A stretch of 15,017 nt of DNA, taken from NCBI GenBank assembly GCA_900552755.1, contig USAY01000039.1, forward strand, positions 1 to 15,017. The letters are read 5' to 3'. Under the pieces are notes generated by a model, which did no database searches, had not been told where the DNA came from, and was given only the letters and a program-made list of their open reading frames with translations. Source of the stretch: an uncultured Collinsella sp. GTDB taxonomy: Bacteria > Actinomycetota > Coriobacteriia > Coriobacteriales > Coriobacteriaceae. The translations under genes were made by a program, and so were the position numbers. Within the stretch, counting starts at the first letter, position 1. Every line of letters starts with the position of its first letter. Shown here piece after piece: positions 4,777 through 14,558 of the stretch.

Positions 4777-7491
4777 ATGGCAAAAGTCCGTGTGTCCACC
4801 CTGGCCAAAGAGTTCGGCATGACCTCCAAGGAACTGATGGGTCATCTCGCCGAAATGAAGATTCCCGCTAAGTCCGCTTCCTCCGCTCTGGAGGACGCAT
4901 ACGTCGCCATGGTCCGCAAGCAGCTCGCCTCGGTGATCGAGGCCCGCGCCCAGGAAGTCGAGGCCGCCAAGCTGGCCGAGGAGCAGGCCGCTGCCGCCGA
5001 GGAGGCCGCACGCGCCGCCGAGGCCGAGCGCGAGCGCATCGCCGCCGAGAAGGCACGTGAGGAGGAGCGCCGCCAGTTTGCCGCAGCCCAGGCTGCCGAG
5101 GAGGCTGCCCGCGCCGAGGCCGAGGCCAAGAAGAAGGCCGAGCAGGAGCGCCTTGCCCGCGAGAAGGAGGAGGCTGCCCGCGAGGCTCAGCGCCGCGCCG
5201 TCCCCGCTTCCGACTCCGGTTCGCGCTTCCGTTCGCTGCTCGACCAGATCGCCGCACAGGAGACCGTGCTCAAGGAGAAGAAGGACGCCGAAGACAAGGC
5301 CAAGGCCGAGCGCGCCGCCGAGCGCGGTAACCGTCGTGGCGGCAACAACGACCGCCGCGGTGGCCGTCGTAACGATCGCAACGCCTCAGACAACAACTCC
5401 GAGCGCAACGCCTCCGAGAGCCGTCCGCATAGCCATCGCACCAACGCCAGCAACAATGTCGCTGCCGGCATGGACTTCCCCAACCCCGACAAGCAGGGCA
5501 AGGGCAAAAAGCGCAAGGGCGGCCACAGCAACGAAGAGGACCACTACAGCCGCATGGCGCGCGAGGCCGAGGAGTACAGCCGTGAGAAGGTGCTCGAGGA
5601 GGCTCGTGCCGCCGTCGAGGAGGCCTCTCGCGAGTCCACCGGTCGTCGTAAGAAGCGCAAGGAGAAGCGTGAGCGCGAGGCTGCAAAGGCTCAGGAGGAG
5701 CGCAAGATAGAGGAGGCACTGGCCCAGGGCGTGAACCCCGAGGAACTCGATGCCATCAAGGTCTCCCAGGGCGTTACGGTCCAGGAGCTCGCCGAGGCGC
5801 TCGACGTTCCGGCCAACGACATCATCAAGCGCCTGTTCCTGCTGGGCACGCCGCTCACGATGACGCAGTCCATGTCCGACGACCTCGTCGAGCTCGTTGC
5901 CGACGATCTGGGCCGTCAGATCAAGATCATCACCCCCGAGGAGGAGAACACCTTCTCGTTCTACGACGATCCCGCCGACCTTAAGCCGCGCGCCCCGGTC
6001 GTCACCGTCATGGGCCATGTCGACCACGGCAAGACGAGCCTCCTCGACGCCATCCGTCACACCGGCGTTGCTGCCGGCGAGGCGGGCGGCATTACGCAGG
6101 CCATCGGCGCTTCGCAGGTCATGATCAACGACCGCAAGATCACCTTCATCGATACCCCGGGTCACGCTACCTTTACGGCCATGCGTGCCCGTGGCGCCAA
6201 GGTGACCGACATCGTCATCCTGATCGTTGCCGCCGACGACGGCGTCATGCCCCAGACGGTCGAGTCGATCAACCACGCCAAGGCCGCCGGCGTACCCATC
6301 GTCGTCGCCGTCAACAAGATCGATAAGCCGGGCGCCAACCCCGACCGCGTGCGCCAGGAGCTCACCGAGTACGGCGTCATCCCCGAGGAGTGGGGCGGAC
6401 AGAACATGTTCGTCAACATTTCGGCCAAGCAGAAGATCGGTATCGACGACCTTCTGGAGACCGTGCTGCTCCAGGCAGACGTGCTCGAGCTTAAGGCCAA
6501 CCCGGACACCTTTGCCTCCGGCAACGTCCTCGAGGCCAAGCTTGACAAGGGCCGCGGCTCGGTCGCTACCGTGCTCGTGACCCGCGGTACCCTGCACGTG
6601 GGCGATACGCTGGTCGCCGGCCTTACCTACGGCCGCGTCCGCGCCATGCTCGACCCCAAGGGCCGCGCCGTCACCGAGGCCGGTCCCTCCGACGCCGTCG
6701 AGATCCTGGGCCTGCAGTCCGTGCCCAACGCCGGTGATGAGTTCCGCGTGTTCGAGGACGAGCGCGAGGCTCGTGCCCTTGCCGACGAGCGTTCGCTCAA
6801 GGCCCGTATCGAGGAGCAGAGCCGCGTCAAGCACGTCACGCTCGAGAACCTCTTCGAGACCATCGCCGACGCCGAGGTCAAGGAGCTCAACCTGATCATC
6901 AAGGCCGACGTCCAGGGCTCCATCGAGGCCCTTCAGGACTCGCTCGACAAGATGGATCAGTCCGAGGTTCGCATCAACACGATCCACTCCGCCGTTGGTG
7001 CCATCAACGAGACCGACGTGGTCCTGGCCGACGCCTCCAATGCCATCATCATCGGCTTTGGCGTCCGCCCTGACGGTAAGGCCCGCTCCGCCGCCGAGCG
7101 CGAGGGCGTCGAGATCCGTTGCTACGACGTCATCTATAAGTGCCTCGAGGAGCTCGACGCCGCCCGCATCGGCATGCTCAAGCCCACCGAGGTCGAGGTC
7201 GCCACGGGTACCGCGACCGTCCTGGACACCTTCAAGGTGCCCAAAGTCGGTATCGCCGCCGGTGTCCGCGTCGAAGAGGGCGAGATCGCCGCGACCGATT
7301 CCGTGCGCCTGGTGCGCGACGGCATCGTGGTCTTCAACGGCAAGATCGCCTCGATGCGCCACTACAAGGACGAGGCCAAGAGCCTCAAGAGCGGTTCCGA
7401 GGGCGGCATTGGCCTGGAGAACTTCCAGGACATCAAGCCCGGCGACCAGATCGAGGGTTACCGCATCGACCAGGTTGCCCGTACCGAGTAG
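4777..7491 (+). CDS. infB: Translation initiation factor IF-2
   Basis: IF-2 is the GTPase that delivers initiator fMet-tRNA to the 30S subunit and promotes subunit joining. The protein is 904 aa. Residues 1-50 are an IF2_N domain (STLAKEFGMTSKELMGHL). Residues about 50-190 form a long Ala/Glu/Arg-rich, probably coiled-coil or extended helical region, followed by an Arg/Gly/Asn-rich low-complexity stretch (about 185-235) and a Lys/Arg/Glu-rich helix. A second IF2_N domain spans about 329-382. The GTPase domain has G1 GHVDHGKT (413-420), G3 DTPGH (459-463), G4 NKID (513-516) and G5 SAK (549-551), followed by domain II, domain III and the C-terminal fMet-binding domain, all apparently intact. 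The start is set by AGGTGA six bases upstream. Codons are strongly C-ending, consistent with high expression. Internal starts giving shorter forms, as in E. coli, cannot be confirmed. Confidence 0.98.
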   Translation: MAKVRVSTLAKEFGMTSKELMGHLAEMKIPAKSASSALEDAYVAMVRKQLASVIEARAQEVEAAKLAEEQAAAAEEAARAAEAERERIAAEKAREEERRQFAAAQAAEEAARAEAEAKKKAEQERLAREKEEAAREAQRRAVPASDSGSRFRSLLDQIAAQETVLKEKKDAEDKAKAERAAERGNRRGGNNDRRGGRRNDRNASDNNSERNASESRPHSHRTNASNNVAAGMDFPNPDKQGKGKKRKGGHSNEEDHYSRMAREAEEYSREKVLEEARAAVEEASRESTGRRKKRKEKREREAAKAQEERKIEEALAQGVNPEELDAIKVSQGVTVQELAEALDVPANDIIKRLFLLGTPLTMTQSMSDDLVELVADDLGRQIKIITPEEENTFSFYDDPADLKPRAPVVTVMGHVDHGKTSLLDAIRHTGVAAGEAGGITQAIGASQVMINDRKITFIDTPGHATFTAMRARGAKVTDIVILIVAADDGVMPQTVESINHAKAAGVPIVVAVNKIDKPGANPDRVRQELTEYGVIPEEWGGQNMFVNISAKQKIGIDDLLETVLLQADVLELKANPDTFASGNVLEAKLDKGRGSVATVLVTRGTLHVGDTLVAGLTYGRVRAMLDPKGRAVTEAGPSDAVEILGLQSVPNAGDEFRVFEDEREARALADERSLKARIEEQSRVKHVTLENLFETIADAEVKELNLIIKADVQGSIEALQDSLDKMDQSEVRINTIHSAVGAINETDVVLADASNAIIIGFGVRPDGKARSAAEREGVEIRCYDVIYKCLEELDAARIGMLKPTEVEVATGTATVLDTFKVPKVGIAAGVRVEEGEIAATDSVRLVRDGIVVFNGKIASMRHYKDEAKSLKSGSEGGIGLENFQDIKPGDQIEGYRIDQVARTE

Positions 7492-7502
7492 GGGGTAGCG
7501 CT

Positions 7503-7913
7503 ATGAAGCAAACGCAGGCAACCCGCCGTCTGGGCGAGCAGCTTCGCGAGAAGCTCGGTTATATCCTGCTCTTTGAGGTTTCCGATCCGCGTCTCGACCT
7601 GGTTACTTTGACTGCGGTCGAGGTCGCGGTGGACCGTTCGTTCGCGCGCGTGTACGTGTCGTGCGATGCGAGCCGCTACGACGAGGTCATGGAGGCGCTC
7701 GCAAGCGCCAAGGGCCGTATTCGTAGCCTGTTGGCTCGCTCGCTCGATTGGCGTGTTACGCCCGAGCTCGATTTTCGCATCGATCGCTCGACCGATGAGG
7801 CCGAGCGCATCACGCGTGCGCTGGAAAACGTTCCCGCCACGCTTGCGATCGAAAAGGACGAGGACGGCTATCCGATAGCGGATGCCGCCCAGGAGGCAGC
7901 TTTAGATGACTAA
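7503..7913 (+). CDS. rbfA: 30S ribosome-binding factor RbfA
   Basis: RbfA is a small KH-like protein that binds immature 30S subunits and assists 16S rRNA 5'-end maturation, notably in the cold. The protein is 136 aa, matching the family (E. coli 133). The N-terminus RLGEQLREKLGYIL, then VSDPRL, the strand containing RSFARVYV and the segment LARSLDWRVTPELDFRID are typical. The gene starts 11 bases after the infB stop, behind a G-rich site (AGGGGG at 7490-7495), and overlaps nrnA by eight bases. The reading frame stays open further upstream into infB, but the family N-terminus begins at this ATG. From here on, codons are less strictly C-ending than in infB. Confidence 0.95.
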   Translation: MKQTQATRRLGEQLREKLGYILLFEVSDPRLDLVTLTAVEVAVDRSFARVYVSCDASRYDEVMEALASAKGRIRSLLARSLDWRVTPELDFRIDRSTDEAERITRALENVPATLAIEKDEDGYPIADAAQEAALDD

Positions 7914-8949
7914 TTCCGCCGACCTCGCTTCGTGCGAGTCTGCAGATATTCAGCGACGCATCCTCGAGCTCATCGAGGGTGCGTCCTCCATTGCGATTTC
8001 GGGACACACTTCTCCCGACGGCGATGCTTTGGGCTCTGTATTGGGTCTGGGCCTTTCGCTCATGAAGTTTTTCCCCAACAAGGACATTGCGCTGCTGCTG
8101 GCAGACGATGACCCGGTTCCGCGCATCTACCGCTTTATGGAAGGCTCCGATCGCCTGGTGCCGGCATCTGCGTACACTGGCAACCCGGACCTGTTCATCT
8201 CGGTGGACGTACCGGTCGTCGAGCGTCTCAATAATTCCGCCGAGGTGCTTCGTCGCTCCAAGCATGTGGTGTGTTTCGACCACCATCCGGCGCGTGAGGA
8301 GTTTGCCGAGCTCAGTCTGAGGCGCGTTGAAGCTGCAGCCTGCGCCATGATCATCGACCGTTTCTTGGACAATTGTGGCATTGTCGCACGTGATGGCGTT
8401 GCGACCTGCCTGCTGTGTGGCTTGGTTACCGATACCGGCCGTTTTCAGTACCAAAACGCCGATGCCGCCGCGTTCCATGCGGCATCGCGTCTGGTTGCCC
8501 ACGGTGCCGATCCGGCGCGTGTGGCACTCGAGGTATACCAGAGCATGCGCGTTGAGTTTTTGCACCTCAAGTCCATCGTTATGGGCCGCATCAAGACGGT
8601 GGCCCACGGGCGCGTTGCGTATAGCTACGCGTACCAGAGCGACCTTGAGGCTTGCGGTGTCACCTCGGATGAGTGCGACGGCCTGGTCGATGTGGTGCGC
8701 TCGGTGATGGGCGTCGAGGTCTGCCTGTTCCTGAAGGGCATTGAGGGCGATACCAAGGTGCGCGGCAACCTGCGCTCTAAGGGCGACCTCAACGTGTCTG
8801 AGATCGCTGCTGCCTTTGGCGGGGGTGGACATTCCGCTGCCGCCGGTTTCTCCAACAACGGAACGATTCTCGAGACGCTCACCGTGGCACTTCCCATGCT
8901 GGCCGAGCTGGTAGGGGAGGATCCCGCTTCGGTGACCGTCGAGCTTTAA
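7906..8949 (+). CDS. nrnA: DHH/DHHA1 phosphoesterase, NrnA-type (oligoribonuclease and pAp phosphatase)
   Basis: The family degrades very short RNA (and DNA) oligonucleotides to mononucleotides, and many members also dephosphorylate 3'-phosphoadenosine 5'-phosphate (pAp). The protein is 347 aa. Metal-binding DHH motifs are all present: HTSPDGDALGS with H34, D38 and D40; D101 in the SVDVP segment; the DHH triad D125-H126-H127; and D176 in TDTGRF. The DHHA1 domain near the C-terminus carries GGGGH at 305-309. The start ATG lies within the end of rbfA (eight-base overlap) behind AGGAGG (7891-7896), suggesting translational coupling. Placement between rbfA and truB is common in Gram-positive bacteria. 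Activity on pAp versus nanoRNA cannot be separated from sequence alone. Confidence 0.93.
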   Translation: MTNSADLASCESADIQRRILELIEGASSIAISGHTSPDGDALGSVLGLGLSLMKFFPNKDIALLLADDDPVPRIYRFMEGSDRLVPASAYTGNPDLFISVDVPVVERLNNSAEVLRRSKHVVCFDHHPAREEFAELSLRRVEAAACAMIIDRFLDNCGIVARDGVATCLLCGLVTDTGRFQYQNADAAAFHAASRLVAHGADPARVALEVYQSMRVEFLHLKSIVMGRIKTVAHGRVAYSYAYQSDLEACGVTSDECDGLVDVVRSVMGVEVCLFLKGIEGDTKVRGNLRSKGDLNVSEIAAAFGGGGHSAAAGFSNNGTILETLTVALPMLAELVGEDPASVTVEL

Positions 8950-8964
8950 CTTTTTGGATGGTAC

Positions 8965-9897
8965 ATGGCTCGTCGTACGCCTTCTCAATTGAATATGCTG
9001 CTCGCTGTCGATAAGCCGGTGGGCTGCACGTCCCACGATGTGGTTTCGCAGTGCCGGCGCACCCTCCATGAGCGGCGCGTCGGCCATGCCGGCACGCTCG
9101 ACCCCATGGCATCGGGTGTCATGGTAGTGGGCGTGGGCCAGGCAACCCGTCTACTGGGTATGCTCACGCTCGATACCAAAAGCTACGTCGCCGACATCTC
9201 GTTTGGCGCCGAGACCAATACCGATGATGCGGAAGGCGAGGCGGTCCGCACGGTGGCTGTTGCCAACGAGCTCCGCGATCCTGCCTATGCGCGTGAGCAC
9301 TTGGCCTCCATGCTGGGTCCGCAGATGCAGGTGCCGCCGGTGTTTTCGGCTATCTCGGTCAATGGCGTTCGCGCCTACAAGTCTGCTCGCGAGGGCAATG
9401 CGGTGGACCTACCTCCGCGTCCCGTCGAGGTCTATGCCGCCGACCTGATCGCCGTGGGCGGCGAAGGTGATACGTGTGTGTGGACAGTGGCGTTCTCGGT
9501 GAGCAAGGGCACCTATATACGTGCGCTCGCTCGCGACCTGGGCCGCGCCTGCGAGAGCGCCGCGCACATTTCCGCGCTGCGCCGCACGGCCTCCGGTGTT
9601 GTTTCCATTGGCGCCTGTCATGCGGTGGAGGAGCTTTCTCCCGAGTCCGCTGTTGGCTTTGCCCTGGATCCCATTGCGGCCCTGGGCGCCACGCGTGTTG
9701 ACTTGCCGGGCAATCTTGCCGACGACCTGCTCTGCGGCCGACGCATTCCCGTTGAGCGTGCGCTTGCCGATTTCGATGCCTCGAAGGCGCCGTTTGCGTT
9801 GGTGCTCGATGGGGGACTCAAGGCGCTCGCCCGCATTGAGGGTGGCCGCTTTGTCATGGAGCACGTATTTCCGCAGGCAATCGGCGGTGTTCGATGA
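8965..9897 (+). CDS. truB: tRNA pseudouridine(55) synthase TruB
   Basis: TruB isomerises uridine-55 in the T-loop of tRNAs to pseudouridine and also acts as a tRNA-folding helper. The protein is 310 aa, similar to E. coli TruB (314). Visible motifs: N-terminal LLAVDKPVGCTSHDVV; the catalytic loop GHAGTLDPMASG with the nucleophilic aspartate D46 (E. coli D48); the ATRLLGML segment; and KGTYIRALARDLG typical of the core. The gene starts 15 bases after nrnA. Its ribosome binding site is weak (GGATGG at 8956-8961), so an internal ATG at 8995 is possible but has no better site and would remove the residues just before the conserved block. The stop overlaps the ribF start as ATGA. Confidence 0.96.
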   Translation: MARRTPSQLNMLLAVDKPVGCTSHDVVSQCRRTLHERRVGHAGTLDPMASGVMVVGVGQATRLLGMLTLDTKSYVADISFGAETNTDDAEGEAVRTVAVANELRDPAYAREHLASMLGPQMQVPPVFSAISVNGVRAYKSAREGNAVDLPPRPVEVYAADLIAVGGEGDTCVWTVAFSVSKGTYIRALARDLGRACESAAHISALRRTASGVVSIGACHAVEELSPESAVGFALDPIAALGATRVDLPGNLADDLLCGRRIPVERALADFDASKAPFALVLDGGLKALARIEGGRFVMEHVFPQAIGGVR

Positions 9898-10901
9898 TAT
9901 TGTCCGCTCGCGAGCTCGCGCGTGTCTTTTTCGCGGGCGAGTCGGACGAGGCTCGCATCGTTACTGCCGATACGTTTGATGAGTGTGAGCACTTGGGTGC
10001 CGCATCGATTGCCATCGGCGTGTTCGACGGCGTTCACCGTGGACACCAGGAACTCATCGAAGCGCTTGTCCGTGATGCCCGTGCCCATGGCTGTAAGGCG
10101 GTCGTGGTTACCTTCGATCCCGACCCGGACGTTGTGGTGAGCCCTTCGCCCGCTCAAAAATTGATGACGACGGCCGACCGTCTGCATGCCTTGGCTCAAA
10201 CCGGGGTCGATGCGGTGGTGGCCGTTCCCTTTACGCCTGAGGTTGCGGCACTCGACCATGTCGGTTTTCTCGCACTGCTGTCACGCGTAGTCGACATTCG
10301 CTCGATTCGCGTTGGCAGTGACTTTAGGCTGGGTCGTGGCGGTGCTTCTGGTGTTGCCGAGATGCGCTCCTGGGGTTCTGAGCACGGCGTTGACGTGTAT
10401 GGTCACGACCTGCTTTACGAGGGCGGTGAGGCCATTTGCGCCACCCGCATTCGTCATGAGCTGGGACAGGGCCATGTGGAGCTTGCTGCTGAGTTACTCG
10501 GCCGTCCGTATATGGTGCGTGGCGGTGTTATTCGCGGCCGTCACGAGGGTTCTGGCATGGGCTTTCCCACGGCAAACTTGCAGGTTCCCGACGGCATTCA
10601 GGTGCCAGCCGATGGCGTGTATGAGGGTCTGGTGCTGGTCGATGACTCCGCGTGGCCCGCTGCCGTGAACGTCGGCCTGCCGCCAACGTATGCTGACGAT
10701 GCGGCATCTGCGCATCTCGAGGCTAATTTAATTGGTTATACGGGCGACCTGTACGGCGCTTCCGTTTCGCTGGCGTTTACGCGCTGGCTGCGTCCCTCGC
10801 GTGTGTTCGATTCGCTGGATGAGTTGATCGCGACCGTCGAGGGTAATATCGAAGATATTCGTCACATCTTGGGCGATCAGGGGGTGAGCATCCGTGATTA
10901 G
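9894..10901 (+). CDS. ribF: Bifunctional riboflavin kinase / FAD synthetase
   Basis: Converts riboflavin to FMN and then FMN to FAD with two ATP. The protein is 335 aa, within the usual 300-350. The N-terminal FMN adenylyltransferase half shows GVFDGVHRGH (42-51) and ICATRIR (181-187), the equivalent of the usual SSTRIR with Cys-Ala replacing Ser-Ser. The C-terminal riboflavin kinase half shows GMGFPTANL (T226 and N228 of the PTAN motif), NVGLPPTY and the conserved glutamate E276 in HLEANL, followed by GDLYG. The start codon overlaps the truB stop (ATGA), and the gene end overlaps dnaG by eight bases. No FMN riboswitch is present here, so expression presumably follows the operon. Confidence 0.95.
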   Translation: MILSARELARVFFAGESDEARIVTADTFDECEHLGAASIAIGVFDGVHRGHQELIEALVRDARAHGCKAVVVTFDPDPDVVVSPSPAQKLMTTADRLHALAQTGVDAVVAVPFTPEVAALDHVGFLALLSRVVDIRSIRVGSDFRLGRGGASGVAEMRSWGSEHGVDVYGHDLLYEGGEAICATRIRHELGQGHVELAAELLGRPYMVRGGVIRGRHEGSGMGFPTANLQVPDGIQVPADGVYEGLVLVDDSAWPAAVNVGLPPTYADDAASAHLEANLIGYTGDLYGASVSLAFTRWLRPSRVFDSLDELIATVEGNIEDIRHILGDQGVSIRD

Positions 10902-13002
10902 CGATGAGGAAAAAGACCAGGTACGCGCTGCGTCTGACCTGGTTGCCATCGTGCAGGAAACGGTCGAGCTCAAGCCTCGCGGCCATGAGTTTTGGGGATG
11001 CTGCCCCTTCCATGGCGAGAAGACACCGTCCTTCCACATTATCCCCGCCACGCAGGTGTGGCATTGCTTTGGCTGCGGCGAGGGTGGCGACGTCTTCACG
11101 TATATCATGAAGCGCGAGAACCTGAGCTTTCCCGAGTCAATCCGTTATTTGGCCGACCGCGCGGGTATTGAGCTGCATGACACCGGAGATCGCCGCGAGC
11201 GCGGTACTAAGCGTGCGAGAATCTACGATCTGTGCGCCGAGACTGCTCAGTTCTACCACACCATGCTTATGCGTGGTAAGGACGGCCGTCCGCGTGAGTA
11301 CTTTGCCAGCCGCGGCATGGGTGGTGACGTCTGCCGCCGCTACTGCCTGGGCTTTGCGCCGGGCCGCAACGCGCTGGTGTCGCACCTGTCTCAGGCGGGT
11401 TTTACTCCGCAGGAGATGATCGATGCCAACGTTGCCGTGAGCCGCGGGCGCGGGCAGCTTGCCGACCGCTTCTACGACCGCGTGATGTTTCCCATCTTTG
11501 ATGAGCAGGGTCACAACATTGCCTTTGGCGGTCGCATCATGGGTGACGGCCAACCCAAGTACCTCAATACCGCCGAGACGAGCGTGTTTCATAAAAAGCG
11601 AAACCTCTACGGCTTTAATTGGGCCAAGGAGTTTATCGTCGCGCAGGATACCGCCATTGTGGTGGAGGGCTATACCGACTGCATCGCCTGCTGGGAGGCG
11701 GGGATTAAAAACGTCGTCGCCACGCTGGGCACCGCGCTCACGGAGCATCACGTCAAGACGCTCACCCGCTTTGCCAAGCGCATCGTCTATATGTTTGACG
11801 GAGACGCCGCGGGCCAGAAGGCCGCTCGCCGTGCGATTCAGTTTATCGAGCAGGATTCGATGGACCTGCGCTGCGTGGTGCTGCCCGACGGTAACGATCC
11901 CATGGAGTTCATCACGGCGCACGGCGGCCAGGAGCTGCAGGAGCGCATCGACGCGGCCGAGCCGCTTATGGATTTTGTCTACCGTTCGCTGCAGGAGTCG
12001 AGCGACATCACCACGCCGGGCGGTCGTGCCAAGGCGCTGGAGGATGCGCTGACGCTTATCTATCCGCTGCGCGACAGCTATATGATCGATACGTACTTTA
12101 TCCAGATTGCCGATCTGCTGGGTTTGGATCTGGAGACCGTGCGTGTGAGCTCGGGCCGTGTGTTTCGCGATGTCGCCAAGCGCGAAGATGCGGAACGACG
12201 TCGCGAGCAAAACTATGAACGCCAGCGGGCACAGGCTGAGCGGTCCGGTAGCGCGGGCGGTCGGGCGTCGGGTTCTCACGATGCCGGTCGCGGTACTTGG
12301 GCATCGGGCGCGACGCCGCCGGTGTCCGCGCCTGTCGAAGAAGAGCCGTACGACTACGTCCCGCTCGATGCCTACGGTGTCGCGCCCGCGGAGGTCGTCG
12401 ACGACCTTCCGCCGATCGATGTGCCTGATGGTATGGGCGCTGTGCCTGTGGCTGACGGTTCGGGCGCACCTGCTGCGGCGGCGCCGATGGTTCTTACCGA
12501 TCTTGAGCGCAAGTCCTTGGCAGGGGAGCGCGAGCTGCTGACCATGCTCACGAGCTACCCCGACCTGTTCCGCACGTATGCCGACCGCATCTGCTCCATC
12601 GAGTGGGTTGACCCACGTCACGAGTCCATCGCATGGGCCGTTCTGGCAACGCCGCCGGGAACCGATCCTGCAGCCTGCATGGATGCGGCGCGCTCGGTGT
12701 GTCCCGAGGCGGCAACGCTTGTGAGTGCCGGGCGCATCTCGGCGACGAGCAAGCACCCCACCGAGACGAACATCGTGTTTATGCTCGATACGCTCGAGCT
12801 CTACACCATCAAACGCCGCATGCGTGCTGCACAGGCCAAGCTGCGCCAGGACCGTTCACTCGATGATGAGGCCCGTCGTGCGCTGACCGTTCAGGCCGCG
12901 CAGGATTCGCAGCGTCAACGCGAACTGCAAAAGTCGATCGGCGGCGTGGCGGACCCGTTCCGCTTGATCGGCCTGGAGGCCGCGGGCACCGAACAAGCCT
13001 AG
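10894..13002 (+). CDS. dnaG: DNA primase DnaG
   Basis: Synthesises RNA primers at the replication fork in contact with the replicative helicase. The protein is 702 aa, long compared with E. coli (581). The N-terminal zinc domain has C37-x2-H40 and C58-x2-C61. The TOPRIM catalytic core has EGYTD (258-262, E258) and DGDAAG with D302 and D304. Residues about 430-532 form a roughly 100-residue linker, first Arg/Glu/Gln-rich, then Gly/Ser/Ala-rich and finally acidic and Pro/Ala-rich; this explains the extra length. A helical C-terminal domain likely to bind the helicase follows. The start is GTG, eight bases inside the ribF end, preceded by GGGGGTGA about six bases upstream, so dnaG is probably translated by coupling to ribF. 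No terminator follows before rpoD. Confidence 0.97.
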   Translation: MISDEEKDQVRAASDLVAIVQETVELKPRGHEFWGCCPFHGEKTPSFHIIPATQVWHCFGCGEGGDVFTYIMKRENLSFPESIRYLADRAGIELHDTGDRRERGTKRARIYDLCAETAQFYHTMLMRGKDGRPREYFASRGMGGDVCRRYCLGFAPGRNALVSHLSQAGFTPQEMIDANVAVSRGRGQLADRFYDRVMFPIFDEQGHNIAFGGRIMGDGQPKYLNTAETSVFHKKRNLYGFNWAKEFIVAQDTAIVVEGYTDCIACWEAGIKNVVATLGTALTEHHVKTLTRFAKRIVYMFDGDAAGQKAARRAIQFIEQDSMDLRCVVLPDGNDPMEFITAHGGQELQERIDAAEPLMDFVYRSLQESSDITTPGGRAKALEDALTLIYPLRDSYMIDTYFIQIADLLGLDLETVRVSSGRVFRDVAKREDAERRREQNYERQRAQAERSGSAGGRASGSHDAGRGTWASGATPPVSAPVEEEPYDYVPLDAYGVAPAEVVDDLPPIDVPDGMGAVPVADGSGAPAAAAPMVLTDLERKSLAGERELLTMLTSYPDLFRTYADRICSIEWVDPRHESIAWAVLATPPGTDPAACMDAARSVCPEAATLVSAGRISATSKHPTETNIVFMLDTLELYTIKRRMRAAQAKLRQDRSLDDEARRALTVQAAQDSQRQRELQKSIGGVADPFRLIGLEAAGTEQA

Positions 13003-13030
13003 ATGTTGTGGTCAACCAGCGTATTCTCGC

Positions 13031-13097
13031 CTATATCCAGTCCTCTTTTTGGGTATAGACGTCAATGTGTGTGCTAAAGTATTGAGTCCTGTGGACT
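13031..13097 (+). promoter_or_regulatory. dnaG-rpoD gap: inverted repeat, weak promoter candidate and leader stem
   Basis: The 110-base gap holds three marks. An imperfect inverted repeat pairs CTATATCC (13031-13038) with GGGTATAG (13051-13058) around a 12-base, T-rich centre. An extended -10 candidate TGC-TAAAGT (13072-13080) lies downstream but has no good -35. A perfect small stem AGTCC-TGT-GGACT (13085-13097) sits three bases before the rpoD ribosome binding site. There is no intrinsic terminator, so rpoD can be read through from dnaG; a separate rpoD promoter is plausible but weakly supported. Confidence 0.35.
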
Positions 13098-13100
13098 ATG

Positions 13101-13107
13101 AAGGGAG
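13101..13107 (+). promoter_or_regulatory. rpoD ribosome binding site (AAGGGAG)
   Basis: AAGGGAG lies five bases before the GTG at 13113. It selects that GTG as the start, because the in-frame ATG at 13098 precedes this site and has no Shine-Dalgarno sequence of its own. Confidence 0.8.
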
Positions 13108-13112
13108 AATCT

Positions 13113-14459
<1,347 letters not shown>

Positions 14460-14465
14460 ATAACC

Positions 14466-14500
14466 AAACGCCGCTGCAGAAGGCCTGCAGCGGCGTTTTT
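14466..14500 (+). terminator. Intrinsic terminator of rpoD, probably bidirectional
   Basis: A perfect 12-bp stem (14468-14479 with 14485-14496), extendable by two A-T pairs, has a five-base loop and a T-run at 14496-14500. It starts seven bases after the rpoD stop. The left side carries AAA, so the minus strand also ends the stem in a short T-run and could back up asnS termination. Confidence 0.94.
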
Positions 14501-14502
14501 GA

Positions 14503-14540
14503 CGAAAAGAGGCCGCAGGTCCGGTAACGGGCCTGCGGCT
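14503..14540 (-). terminator. Hairpin terminator of asnS on the minus strand
   Basis: Bases 14512-14523 pair with 14528-14539 (12 bp, one wobble) around a GTAA loop. Read on the minus strand, the stem follows the asnS stop by about 20 bases and is trailed by CTCTTTTCG, a short interrupted T-run. It is therefore a fair, somewhat weak, intrinsic terminator for asnS. Confidence 0.7.
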
Positions 14541-14558
14541 GCTTTATTGAGATCACGA

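Noticed and set aside
5386..7362. 658-codon minus-strand open frame opposite infB
   Set aside because: Same codon-aligned shadow effect; the plus-strand IF-2 motifs are complete and explain the region.
7140..7502. Frame open upstream of rbfA, inside infB
   Set aside because: An overlap of about 350 bases with infB would be needed, and the extra Arg-rich sequence is an out-of-frame reading of IF-2; the RbfA family N-terminus begins at 7503.
11137..12756. 539-codon minus-strand open frame opposite dnaG; similar frames lie opposite nrnA (7810-9087) and rpoD (13503-14420)
   Set aside because: All are in the codon-aligned antisense frame of a well-supported gene and have no family motifs.
13054..13059. 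TATAGA as the rpoD -10 element
   Set aside because: No -35-like sequence lies 16-18 bases upstream, and it is part of the inverted repeat; the extended -10 at 13072-13080 is slightly better, though still weak.
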